A stretch of 8,771 nucleotides of DNA from Actinomycetes bacterium (GCA_021823365.1 JAKAOD010000103.1:1-8771); one strand, 5' to 3'. Counted from the first letter of the stretch, positions 1-5,749 are shown. Numbers and translations: made by a program. The notes: generated by a model not told the origin, from the letters alone.

Positions 1-15
1 GGCGAACCCGGGTCG

Positions 16-1017
16 TCAGCTCTGGCGCACCTGGGTGACGGCCCCGGTCACGGCGTCGACGCCGACCTTGTACTTGGTGCCGCCGTTGCGCACGAACACC
101 CAGTACCAGCGCCACTTGTCGCCATTGAGGCTTGTCTTGTAGGCGCTACCGCCGCCGGCGGCCTTCACTGCGTTCGCTTGGGCTGTTGCGGCCGCCACGA
201 GGTTCGGGTCGCGGTAGCCGAGCCCGCTGCCGGAGGCGGCGGTGACGGTGCCGGGCGATGAGGTGGCGTCGACCCAGACGCTGGTCGTGCCGGCGTTCTG
301 GCCGTTCTCGCCCAGCTGCAGCTTGACCTGGTAGTAGTCCTTCTGGCCTTGGGACTTGAGCTGGTTGTGCTTGACCGAGAGGACCTGGCGACCCTGGACG
401 GTGACGAAGTTGGTGGCATCGGTCGCCGCCTGGCTGGCCGAGATCTGGGGGGAATCCGAGCCGGTCGAGCCCCCGCCGCTTGATCCGCCACCGCCGGAGC
501 CGGGCCCAGCGCCCGAGTCAGAGCCTTCGCCCGCGCCGTCGCCAGATCCTCCACCCGGGTTCTGGCTCTCGGCGAGGTTCTGCCACCACACGGCATCGCT
601 GTAGGGGGCGTTGTCGTTGCGGTAGACGTGGATGTCGTAGACGCCGTTGTTGGTCTGCATCCGGATGTCGAACACCCGGTGGGTCAGCGCGCCGCCATGG
701 GCCTCGGTGTCGGCCTCCACCGCGAGCACCGTCGCGCCGCCGCCGTCGTTGGCGTTGGCGTAGTCGATGGCAGTGGTGCACTCGTCGCCGGCGACGGCGC
801 AGGTGGTCGTGCCGTGCGTCGGTGCGCTGCTGGCGGCAAAGGCGCTCGGGGCGCCAGCGAGGAGGCCGCCTCCGGCGATGGCGAAGGCGCCGAGCGAGAC
901 GGCCGAGCCGCGCAGCGCCCGCCTGCGACGCCGGTCACGGGTCACGGGGCCCGCCGATCCCGCCGCGTGGGGCGTCCCCGACGTCGGGGTCATGGGTAGG
1001 TCGTTCATCTGGGACAT
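16..1017 (-). CDS. Exported protein with two or three PepSY-like modules
   Basis: This 333-residue protein has no catalytic motif; PepSY-like modules in general are extracytoplasmic inhibitory or sensory domains. Residues 28-62 form a long signal peptide: an Arg-rich stretch (about 28-36), a hydrophobic Ala/Gly core, and a likely signal peptidase I site after AFA (residue 61). The arginine run is only loosely Tat-like. Residues 81-135 show PepSY topology: a helix, then strands carrying FDIRM and YDIHVYRND. A Gly/Ser linker fills about 154-189. A second module (about 191-260) and a third (about 270-331, ending YKVGVDAVTGAVTQV, the typical PepSY terminal hairpin) follow. Cys73 and Cys80 could form a disulphide. 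The start is supported by AGGAG at 1030-1026, eight bases before ATG. It lies 71 bp after the preceding PepSY-like gene and is probably the last gene of the two-component operon. Module assignment is by eye; the third is the clearest. Confidence 0.85.
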   Translation of the reverse strand: MSQMNDLPMTPTSGTPHAAGSAGPVTRDRRRRRALRGSAVSLGAFAIAGGGLLAGAPSAFAASSAPTHGTTTCAVAGDECTTAIDYANANDGGGATVLAVEADTEAHGGALTHRVFDIRMQTNNGVYDIHVYRNDNAPYSDAVWWQNLAESQNPGGGSGDGAGEGSDSGAGPGSGGGGSSGGGSTGSDSPQISASQAATDATNFVTVQGRQVLSVKHNQLKSQGQKDYYQVKLQLGENGQNAGTTSVWVDATSSPGTVTAASGSGLGYRDPNLVAAATAQANAVKAAGGGSAYKTSLNGDKWRWYWVFVRNGGTKYKVGVDAVTGAVTQVRQS

Positions 1018-1088
1018 AGAGGCTTCTCCTGGTGTGCTGGTCGAGCGTTGGGGTTGGGCATCGCTGTGGATGTCGAAGCGGTCTCCTC

Positions 1089-1628
1089 TCAGCTGTCGTT
1101 GCCGCTCGTCGCGGACTCGGGGTGATCGGGGGAGGACCCCCCGGTCGAGGCGCCCGACCGGTCGGGCGACCGGTCGGTCGAGTGGTCGGTCGAGCTGACC
1201 CCGGGTGCGGTCGTCGCTGGGGCCTCGGAGGTCTCGACCGGTTCGACCGGCTGTTGCTCGGCCGGGTTGGCAAAGAGCACGCCGTCGTTGGACTGTTGGA
1301 CGTGGACGACATAGGTGGTGCCGTTGGGCGCCAGGACCCGCACGTCGCAGACGGGCACGCCCCGCTCGACGTCGGGCTCGGTCTTGAGAGCTCGCGCCGT
1401 GCCGGGCCCGGGGTAGTGGCTGTCGACGTAGCTGACCGCCGCCTGGTCGGTGCCGGCGGCACCGGCGGTGGTGACAGCGGCCAGGCGCACGGCGGCGGGG
1501 ACGACCGGTTGGTGACCGGTCGACGAAAGGGTCAGGCCGCCGGCCACCACGCCGGCGCCGAGCGCGCCGGCGGTGACGAACAGGGCCCGGCGGCGCCAGC
1601 GGGTTCCGGATGGGGGGCTTTCGGTCAT
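1089..1628 (-). CDS. Single PepSY-like membrane-anchored or secreted protein
   Basis: The 179-residue product starts with a basic N-terminus (RWRRR, 10-14) and one hydrophobic segment at about 15-36, which acts as a signal peptide or an anchor. Residues 62-118 are a single PepSY-like module: a helix with AAVSYVDSHYPG, then paired strands CDVRVLAPNG and TYVVHVQQSND. The core matches the first module of the neighbouring 333-residue protein (FDIR, NG, Y-x-IHV, ND at comparable spacing). The tail from about 125 on is Pro/Ser/Thr/Asp-rich, low in complexity, and contains short [T/P]D[R/H]S repeats. It begins 56 bp after the response regulator stop, on the same strand. No convincing Shine-Dalgarno precedes ATG 1628; an in-frame GTG two codons upstream (1634) is an alternative. 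A role as a periplasmic or cell-wall partner of the kinase is inferred from context. Confidence 0.8.
   Translation of the reverse strand: MTESPPSGTRWRRRALFVTAGALGAGVVAGGLTLSSTGHQPVVPAAVRLAAVTTAGAAGTDQAAVSYVDSHYPGPGTARALKTEPDVERGVPVCDVRVLAPNGTTYVVHVQQSNDGVLFANPAEQQPVEPVETSEAPATTAPGVSSTDHSTDRSPDRSGASTGGSSPDHPESATSGNDS
1155..1194 (-). repeat. 12-nt tandem repeat encoding [T/P]D[R/H]S
   Basis: Inside the C-terminal tail of the single-PepSY gene, a 12-nt unit recurs. The 10-bp palindrome CGACCGGTCG occurs at 1155-1164 and again at 1167-1176. GGTCGGTCGAG occurs at 1172-1182 and 1184-1194, both with a 12-bp period. In the protein this gives STDH, STDR and SPDR followed by S. The period is in frame, so copy-number changes would keep the gene open. 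Confidence 0.75.
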
Positions 1629-1672
1629 GTTCACACCATGACCGGCGGACCTTAAGCGGCCGACCCTGCGGG

Positions 1673-1690
1673 GATTAGATCTTGCTAATC
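1673..1690. repeat. Inverted repeat over the response-regulator stop codon
   Basis: GATTAG (1673-1678) and CTAATC (1685-1690) are a perfect 6-bp inverted repeat around a 6-nt loop. The TAG stop of the response regulator (1687-1685) lies in one arm. It is AT-rich compared with its surroundings. No T-run follows on the minus strand, so it is not a typical intrinsic terminator. It could be a weak attenuator, an mRNA processing site or an operator for the following PepSY-like gene; none of these is proven. Confidence 0.4.
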
Positions 1691-2365
1691 GGAGGGGTTG
1701 CGAAGGCGGTAGCCGGCGCCGCGGACGGTGCGGATGAACGGACGCAGCCCGTCCTGGTTGAGCTTGCGTCGCAGGTAGCTGATGTAGACCTCGACGACGT
1801 TGGTCCCCGGGTCGAAGTCGTAGTCCCAGACCCGGGCAAGGATCTGGGCTCGGGAGAGCAGCTGGTCGGGGTGGCGCATGAACAGCTCGAGCAGCGCCCA
1901 CTCCTTCGGGGCCAGATCGACGCGGCGCTCGCCTCGCCATGCCACCTTGGTCAACAGGTCGAGGCGGAGGTCGTCGACGACCAGCTCGGTCGAGCTGCGC
2001 TGCTCGACGCTTCGCAGCGCGGCCCGGACCCGGGCGAGCAGCTCGTCGAAGGCGAACGGCTTGGTCACGTAGTCGTCGGCGCCGGCGTCGAGGCCGCGGA
2101 CCTTGTCGGCCGTCTCGCCGCGGGCGGTGAGCACGATGACCGGCACCCCGAGGCGCTCGGCTCGCCAGCGGCGCAGCACCGAGAGCCCGTCGGTGCCGGG
2201 CAGGGTCAGGTCGAGCAGCACCAGGTCGAGGTCGTCGCCGCTCGCCGCGGCCAGGACGAGGGCCTCGTCGCCGTCTCTCGCCACGGCCGTCGCGTAGCCC
2301 TCCGCCTTGAGGCCCTTGGCCAAGAACGCGGCGATGCCCTCGTCGTCCTCCACGATGAGGATCAT
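1685..2365 (-). CDS. OmpR/PhoB-family two-component response regulator
   Basis: This 226-residue protein has the full OmpR-type layout. The receiver domain (about 1-115) has acidic pocket residues E6, D7 and D8, phosphoacceptor D52 in LLDLTLPGTDG, T80 in VLTARGE and K102 in VTKPF. The winged-helix domain (about 128-222) has LAPKEWALLELF, the recognition helix region TNVVEVYISYLRRKL, and the C-terminal hairpin IRTVRGAGYRL. It should accept phosphate from the kinase encoded just upstream and bind direct repeats in DNA. The frame stays open far upstream, but that extension is Arg-rich antisense-like sequence inside the kinase gene. ATG 2365 begins exactly where receiver domains do (MILIVEDDEG) and shares one base with the kinase TGA (TGATG), which indicates translational coupling. 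A GA/G-rich stretch just upstream may serve as the ribosome site. The exact subfamily cannot be assigned by eye. Confidence 0.96.
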   Translation of the reverse strand: MILIVEDDEGIAAFLAKGLKAEGYATAVARDGDEALVLAAASGDDLDLVLLDLTLPGTDGLSVLRRWRAERLGVPVIVLTARGETADKVRGLDAGADDYVTKPFAFDELLARVRAALRSVEQRSSTELVVDDLRLDLLTKVAWRGERRVDLAPKEWALLELFMRHPDQLLSRAQILARVWDYDFDPGTNVVEVYISYLRRKLNQDGLRPFIRTVRGAGYRLRNPSD

Positions 2366-3873
2366 CAGGCGCCCCCCTCGTCCGCGGGAAGGGGACGTAC
2401 GCAGCCGGCGGGGAGCACGACCTCGACCGTGGTCCCCCGGCCCTCGGCGCTTTGGAGTCGCACCCGGCCGCCGTGGGCCTCGGTGACGGCCTTGACGATG
2501 GCGAGGCCGAGCCCGGCCCCTTTCTGGCCGGTCGGCCCGGCTCTGCGGAACCGGTCGAACACCTCGGCCTGGGCGTCGGCCGCGATGCCGCACCCGGTGT
2601 CGGCAACCCAGAAGACCAGTTCGGGATCGATGCGCGCCCCCAGCTCGATGGCATCTCCCGGCGTGGTGGCCTTGACCGCGTTGTCGACGAGGTTGAGCAG
2701 CGCCCCGCGCAGCTTGGCGCCGTCGACGACGACCACCACGTCGGGAACCTCGAACAGCTTCCAGCTCCGCTCCGCCAGCACCCGGGCGGCGGCGAACAGC
2801 TCGCCCATGAACGCCCGCAGCGCGGCCGGCTCGGCTTCCACGAAGTCCGGCGCGAAGGACCGGCCGAGGAGCAGCAGCCGGTCGACCAGGCTCGACATCT
2901 GGCCGAGCTCTCGGACCACCCTGGTCGTCGCCTCCGACACCTCGGCCCGCTCGGGCGAAGGATTGCGCTCGAGGACCTCCAGGTGCCCGCGGGCGACGGT
3001 GAGCGGGGTCCGCAGCTGGTGGGACACATCCGAGAGCAGCTGGCGCTGCGCGTCGAGACCGGCGCCGATGCGCTCCAGCATCCCGTCGAAGGCAGCCCGC
3101 AGCCGGCCCACCTCGTCGTCGGCCCCGCCCTCGGCGCCAAGCCGCGCGCCGAGGTCACCCGCGCTGGCCTCCACCGCCGCCTGGGTGACCGCGCCGACGG
3201 TGCGCAATAGGCGCCGCATCACCAGGAACGAGCTGAGCAGGGCCGCCAGGACCGCGACGCCCGCCTCGGCGCCGGCCAGGAGCAGCACCTGGTCACGCTG
3301 GGACTGCAGGCCTGCCAGGTCGGCCGCCGCCACCAGCACCCCGATCGTCGAGCCGCCGGCGGTCCGGATGGGGCTGGCCAGCACCAGGAAGGTCGAGGCG
3401 CCAGCCTGGACGTCTTTGAGCTGCGAGCGCACCGGTGGGGCCGCCAGCCACCCGGCGACGGTCGGACGCGACGCCAGCACCTCTGCGCCGGGGCTGGCGA
3501 GGGTCGGCTGGCCCTGGAGGCCGACCACCAACAGGTGCCCGGCGGCGAGCAGGTGGGTCTGGAGGTACGCACGCGAGAACGCCTCCATGCCCTGGCCAGC
3601 AGGGCGCTGAGCGGCGGCGCGGGCGTACTCGGGCCCCTCCTCGGAGAGGTCCGAGACGATCGTGTGGGTGTAATGCGCACTGAACCCGTGCACCACCTCC
3701 ACGGTCACCGCGCCCAGCACCACCACGAGCACCACCCCGTGGACGACCAGCACCCTCGCCCCGGTCCCGAGGCGCCACCCCCGACGACGCACCGAGCCTC
3801 CGCGCGCCGCCGGGCGAGCGTCGAGCCCGCCACCCGTGCGGGCGGCCCGCCGCCCGAAGCTCGCCCTACCCAT
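2365..3873 (-). CDS. Membrane sensor histidine kinase with HAMP domain
   Basis: The 502-residue kinase has a basic N-terminus, TM1 at about 40-62, an extracytoplasmic sensor of about 130 residues (64-195), TM2 at about 196-219, and HAMP at about 220-275. The DHp domain has phosphoacceptor H285 in SDVSHQLRTPL. The ATPase domain (about 350-490) has N-box LNLVDNAVKA (N394, N398), G1 box VADTGCG (D425), F-box FDRFRRA, and G2 box GAGLGLAIVKA. All key catalytic residues are present. The sensor region contains LLVVGLQGQPTLASPG and a later GVLVAAADL strand, which suggests a PAS/Cache-like fold, but this is only an impression. Its partner is the response regulator directly downstream. PepSY-like proteins and a small anchored protein flank it, so it probably senses an envelope state or these proteins. 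The start is uncertain: ATG 3873 lacks a clear ribosome site, while GTG 3792 has GGAGG upstream and would give 475 residues. Confidence 0.95.
   Translation of the reverse strand: MGRASFGRRAARTGGGLDARPAARGGSVRRRGWRLGTGARVLVVHGVVLVVVLGAVTVEVVHGFSAHYTHTIVSDLSEEGPEYARAAAQRPAGQGMEAFSRAYLQTHLLAAGHLLVVGLQGQPTLASPGAEVLASRPTVAGWLAAPPVRSQLKDVQAGASTFLVLASPIRTAGGSTIGVLVAAADLAGLQSQRDQVLLLAGAEAGVAVLAALLSSFLVMRRLLRTVGAVTQAAVEASAGDLGARLGAEGGADDEVGRLRAAFDGMLERIGAGLDAQRQLLSDVSHQLRTPLTVARGHLEVLERNPSPERAEVSEATTRVVRELGQMSSLVDRLLLLGRSFAPDFVEAEPAALRAFMGELFAAARVLAERSWKLFEVPDVVVVVDGAKLRGALLNLVDNAVKATTPGDAIELGARIDPELVFWVADTGCGIAADAQAEVFDRFRRAGPTGQKGAGLGLAIVKAVTEAHGGRVRLQSAEGRGTTVEVVLPAGCVRPLPADEGGA
3790..3801 (-). promoter_or_regulatory. 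Ribosome-binding site for an alternative kinase start
   Basis: GGAGG (3801-3797) is followed by CTCG and then an in-frame GTG (3792-3790), corresponding to Val28 of the longer kinase model. The spacing of four bases is slightly short, but no other Shine-Dalgarno lies near ATG 3873. The shorter protein would begin VRRRGWRLGTG, a basic N-terminus directly before TM1, which is a sensible topology signal. Confidence 0.45.
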
Positions 3874-3927
3874 TGGGACATGCCCGCGCGCGCCGGGCGC
3901 AGGCCGGGACGGCCGCCCTCTCTCCGA

Positions 3928-4266
3928 TCACCGATCGGTGGCCGGGGACCCAGACGGGGTGGTCGTCGCCGGCCGGACCCCCGCCTTCAGCTGCTCGGCC
4001 TCTCGCGAGTCGCTACCGATTGGCGCCGGCAGGCTCGACACCGGGCGGTCGGGCGTCACCACGTTCACGGGCCGCCCGGTGCTCGAGGTTCGGTCCGAGC
4101 CGGCTGCCGCCGGCGTCGCCGCGGGCGACCCACCTGCGGTGGTGGTGGCGGGCACGGTGACCGGCCCAGGGAGCCTGGTCGCCGACGATGGGATGCCGAT
4201 CCTGACAGCCACCGTCGCTGCGGTCGCCACGATCAGCAGAGCCAGGACACCCCACACGGTCCGCAT
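3928..4266 (-). CDS. Small membrane-anchored or secreted Pro/Ser/Thr-rich protein
   Basis: This is a 112-residue protein of unknown function. Residues 1-21 (MRTVWGVLALLIVATAATVAV) are a hydrophobic signal peptide or anchor. The rest (about 25-112) is Ala/Pro/Thr/Ser-rich and probably disordered outside the membrane, with no Cys lipobox. A distinct short stretch, RPVNVVTPDRPVSSLP, lies around 65-80. AGGAG lies nine bases before ATG 4266, which supports it as a real gene despite its low complexity. It ends 54 bp before the kinase ATG on the same strand, so it is probably the first gene of the two-component operon, directly downstream of the candidate direct-repeat operator. By position it may be an accessory sensor or exported output of the system; this is inference. 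A spurious open frame is possible but less likely given the ribosome site. Confidence 0.65.
   Translation of the reverse strand: MRTVWGVLALLIVATAATVAVRIGIPSSATRLPGPVTVPATTTAGGSPAATPAAAGSDRTSSTGRPVNVVTPDRPVSSLPAPIGSDSREAEQLKAGVRPATTTPSGSPATDR
3929..3940. repeat. 12-bp perfect palindrome after the small anchored-protein gene
   Basis: CACCGATCGGTG reads the same on both strands. It abuts and partly overlaps the TGA stop of the small anchored-protein gene (3930-3928) and lies just upstream of the kinase gene. It has no loop and no T-run, so it is not a terminator. It could be a dimer-binding site or chance in GC-rich DNA. Confidence 0.35.
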
Positions 4267-4384
4267 GCACCCATTCTCCTACCGGACGGCGGGACATGAC
4301 AGGCGCGCCGTCGAGTGGCCGAGCGATGTCTCAGCTCGGCCACCTCTCTCGGCGCTGCCTACAGCCGGCAGGGCCCACCTCCGA

Positions 4385-4415
4385 CTCAGCGGGAGGCTCA
4401 GCGGATCCTCAGCGG
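4385..4415 (-). promoter_or_regulatory. Three direct repeats, candidate response-regulator operator
   Basis: The octamer CCGCTGAG (minus strand; CTCAGCGG on plus) occurs exactly at 4415-4408, 4404-4397 and 4392-4385. Start-to-start spacing is 11 and 12 bp, about one helical turn. A shorter match, CTCAGC on plus, lies at 4330-4335. OmpR/PhoB-family regulators typically bind tandem direct repeats with this period. The array lies 119-149 bp upstream of the first operon gene, so autoregulation by the encoded response regulator is a natural inference. No clear -10 box could be identified between the array and ATG 4266. Confidence 0.55.
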
Positions 4416-4679
4416 TCGTCTGCCAGGTCGACGAGCGCCAATGCGGCGACGGCACGACCGAGGCGGGCGCGCGCCGGTGCCCGGATGACGATAGGGGAGA
4501 CGCCAGCCACCCCCGGCCAGTAGCGGACCCGATGGCGGCCGGCTGGACCGGTGATGATCGTCGCGGCGCTCAGCATCCTCCGTCGATGGCCAGGCGACTG
4601 ACACGGGCTCGTGCCCGCCGACGACCTCTCGGGCGGCAGTGCGGAGCCTTGACAGCCCGTCGAGCAGCGCATCGTGGGT
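4409..4679 (-). pseudogene. Possible frameshifted small gene, function unknown
   Basis: Between the toxin gene and the two-component operon, two adjacent minus-strand frames each look protein-like over part of their length. From about 4679 to 4570 one frame reads THDALLDGLSRLRTAAREVV and then GGHEPVSVAWPSTEDAERR. From about 4576 to the TGA at 4411-4409 another frame reads MLSAATIITGPAGRHRVRYW and then PGVAGVSPIVIRA, ending LALVDLADDR. Beyond the crossover each frame turns into Arg/Pro-rich, out-of-frame-looking sequence. Third codon positions are mostly G/C in both good segments (roughly four in five by my count). A single indel near 4560-4590 would join them into a protein of about 90 residues. 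No standard start codon with a ribosome site is visible for the first segment; GGAGG abuts ATG 4576 with no spacer. I do not recognise a family. It may equally be chance. Confidence 0.3.
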
Positions 4680-4751
4680 GCCTCGGTGGCTTCGCCGTTG
4701 CCTTGGTCCGGCGGGGGCGAGCGGTGGACGGAGTCCACCTCCCAGCTGAGA

Positions 4752-5027
4752 TCAGCGGCGCCGGTACACGTTGGCTCGGTGCTCGATCCTCACGACGTGA
4801 ACGACGGGGTCCTCCTGCAGGAGCCGGTAGATGACCCGGTAGGCGCCGCGCCGCGCCGAGAAGTACCCGGCCAGCTCGCGCCCGAGCGGCTTGCCCACGC
4901 GACCCGGGTCCTCGCAAAGGGGGCCGCTGCAGAACTCCCAGACGGCGAGGGCAACCGGGAGCGGCAGCTCGTGCTCGAGGGCACGCCGGGCGGCTCCAGA
5001 GAGTCGCAGCTCATACCCAGCGTTCAC
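4752..5027 (-). CDS. RelE/ParE-family toxin
   Basis: The 91-residue protein has the size and layout of RelE/ParE toxins: an N-terminal strand (YELRLSGAARRAL), two helices, then the conserved C-terminal sheet KPLGRELAGYFSARRGAYRV, IYRLL and VVHVVRIEHRANVYRR. Family-typical residues are K46, R60, R64, H83, R84 and Y88. The basic set at R60/R64 with the H-R-x3-Y end favours a ribosome-dependent RelE-type mRNA endonuclease over a ParE gyrase poison, but this is not decisive. It starts with GTG 5027, overlapping the antitoxin stop by four bases (GTGA), the usual coupled arrangement with the antitoxin first. The antitoxin should neutralise it in the cytoplasm. The gene looks intact. Confidence 0.9.
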   Translation of the reverse strand: MNAGYELRLSGAARRALEHELPLPVALAVWEFCSGPLCEDPGRVGKPLGRELAGYFSARRGAYRVIYRLLQEDPVVHVVRIEHRANVYRRR

Positions 5028-5323
5028 ACCGCGCCGGTCTCGCGGCGCTGGCGCTCCTCCAACAGGTGGGCCATCTCCTCGCCGGTCGTGAACTCGCCGC
5101 GATCGAGCTCTGCCTCCGCTTCCCTGATGGCGGTGAGGGCCTGCGGGTCGGAGAGGACGTCGAGGGTCTCCTCCATCGCGGCGAGATCCTCGGGTGAGAT
5201 CAGCACGGCTGCTGGGTGGCCGTGCTTGGTGATCGTGACCCGAGCGTGGGTCTTCTCCACGGCGGAGACCAGCTCGGAGAGCCGGTTGCGGGCATCAGCC
5301 AGGGGGAGTTCTTCGATAGCCAT
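5024..5323 (-). CDS. Phd/YefM-family antitoxin
   Basis: This 99-residue protein has the Phd/YefM N-terminal DNA-binding fold in about residues 1-55: a first strand IEELPLADARNRLSELV, a helix, then RVTITKHGHPAAVLIS, the strand pair typical of the family, and PEDLAAMEETLDVL. The C-terminal half (about 60-95) is a charged helix, AIREAEAELDRGEF followed by GEEMAHLLEERQRR, expected to wrap around the toxin. It is first in the two-gene operon and overlaps the toxin by four bases. Family members autoregulate their promoter with the toxin as co-repressor, which is likely here. ATG 5323 has no Shine-Dalgarno; a promoter-like AT-rich patch lies directly upstream, suggesting a leaderless or very short-leader mRNA. 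Confidence 0.92.
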   Translation of the reverse strand: MAIEELPLADARNRLSELVSAVEKTHARVTITKHGHPAAVLISPEDLAAMEETLDVLSDPQALTAIREAEAELDRGEFTTGEEMAHLLEERQRRETGAV

Positions 5324-5341
5324 AAGTATAGGCAGATTAAA
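5324..5341 (-). promoter_or_regulatory. Candidate promoter of the toxin-antitoxin operon
   Basis: Directly before the antitoxin ATG, the minus strand is unusually AT-rich, with TTTAAT (5341-5336) and TATACT (5330-5325). TATACT is one base from the ATG, too close to act as a -10 unless translation starts downstream. TTTAAT or TAATCT (5339-5334) would place the transcription start about 4-6 bases before ATG. No strong -35 is visible. The lack of a ribosome site fits leaderless translation, which is common in actinobacteria. Confidence 0.45.
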
Positions 5342-5434
5342 CCGGCACGGGCGGAAGACGGACGTCGGGCTCCGATTCGGCCGGCATCCGACGATGTCCC
5401 TCTCGATCCCGCAGGGAAGATTCGTCCGAACCAG

Positions 5435-5713
5435 TCATGCCGCGTGATACTCGTCGATCAGCCCGTCGAGGACCTCCTGCCGGCGGATGCCGGAGATCGT
5501 CGGTGGCTTTGGGCGGCCCCAACGGGGTCACCGTGACCGGTCGCTCTCAGCAGGCACGAGTACCTCCTGGAAGGCGGCCGCCGGGGGCTCCAATCTCTGG
5601 TTCGTCGAGCCAGCGACCGGGCCAGCCTCGGTGAGCATCGGAGCACAGACGGCCGCCGTCCCCAGCGGCAGCTCGGCCGTCGTGCTCGTGCGGTTCAACG
5701 TCTCCTGCTGCAT
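5435..5713 (-). pseudogene. Interrupted small reading frame with one in-frame TGA
   Basis: A 61-codon frame opens at ATG 5713 (MQQETLNRTSTTAELPLG), runs to TGA at 5530-5528 (ending EVLVPAESDRSR), and continues in the same frame for 30 more codons to TGA at 5437-5435. The continuation includes GRPKPPTISGIRR and QEVLDGLIDEYHAA. Third positions are mostly G/C and the composition is balanced rather than Arg-rich, unlike the competing frames. It starts 36 bp after the stop of the exported-protein gene on the same strand. No Shine-Dalgarno precedes ATG 5713. The C-terminal piece loosely recalls tails of actinobacterial integrase-type transposases, but I cannot confirm this. It may be a remnant, a stop-interrupted gene, or two unrelated short frames. 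Confidence 0.3.
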
Positions 5714-5749
5714 TCGGCGCGCTCGTCGGGCCGCCCTCGCCGGTCCCTA

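Larger units (their letters stand above)
4267..4751. other. Intergenic region without an intact gene
   Basis: This 485-bp stretch separates the toxin gene from the two-component operon. It holds the direct-repeat array and the possible frameshifted small gene described separately. At 4745-4756, GCTGA and TCAGC form a short inverted repeat with a 2-nt centre over the toxin stop codon. No tRNA, terminator with a T-run or CRISPR-like pattern was seen. Confidence 0.6.

Noticed and set aside
460..565. Repetitive GC-rich stretch that could be read as a repeat element
   Set aside because: It encodes the Gly/Ser linker of the 333-residue exported protein and is explained by that protein composition.
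1089..3158. A 689-codon minus-strand open frame spanning the regulator and kinase region
   Set aside because: Only its last part (from 1628) is the PepSY-like gene. The rest is Arg/Pro/Ser-rich out-of-frame sequence over the well-supported kinase and regulator genes.
1682..3610. A 642-codon plus-strand open frame
   Set aside because: It is antisense to the kinase and response regulator, whose catalytic motifs are complete. Long antisense frames are common in GC-rich DNA.
3535..4834. Overlapping plus-strand open frames of 254 and 332 codons around 3535-4834
   Set aside because: They lack ribosome sites, run antisense to the small anchored-protein gene and the kinase start, and have biased Arg/Gly/Pro composition.
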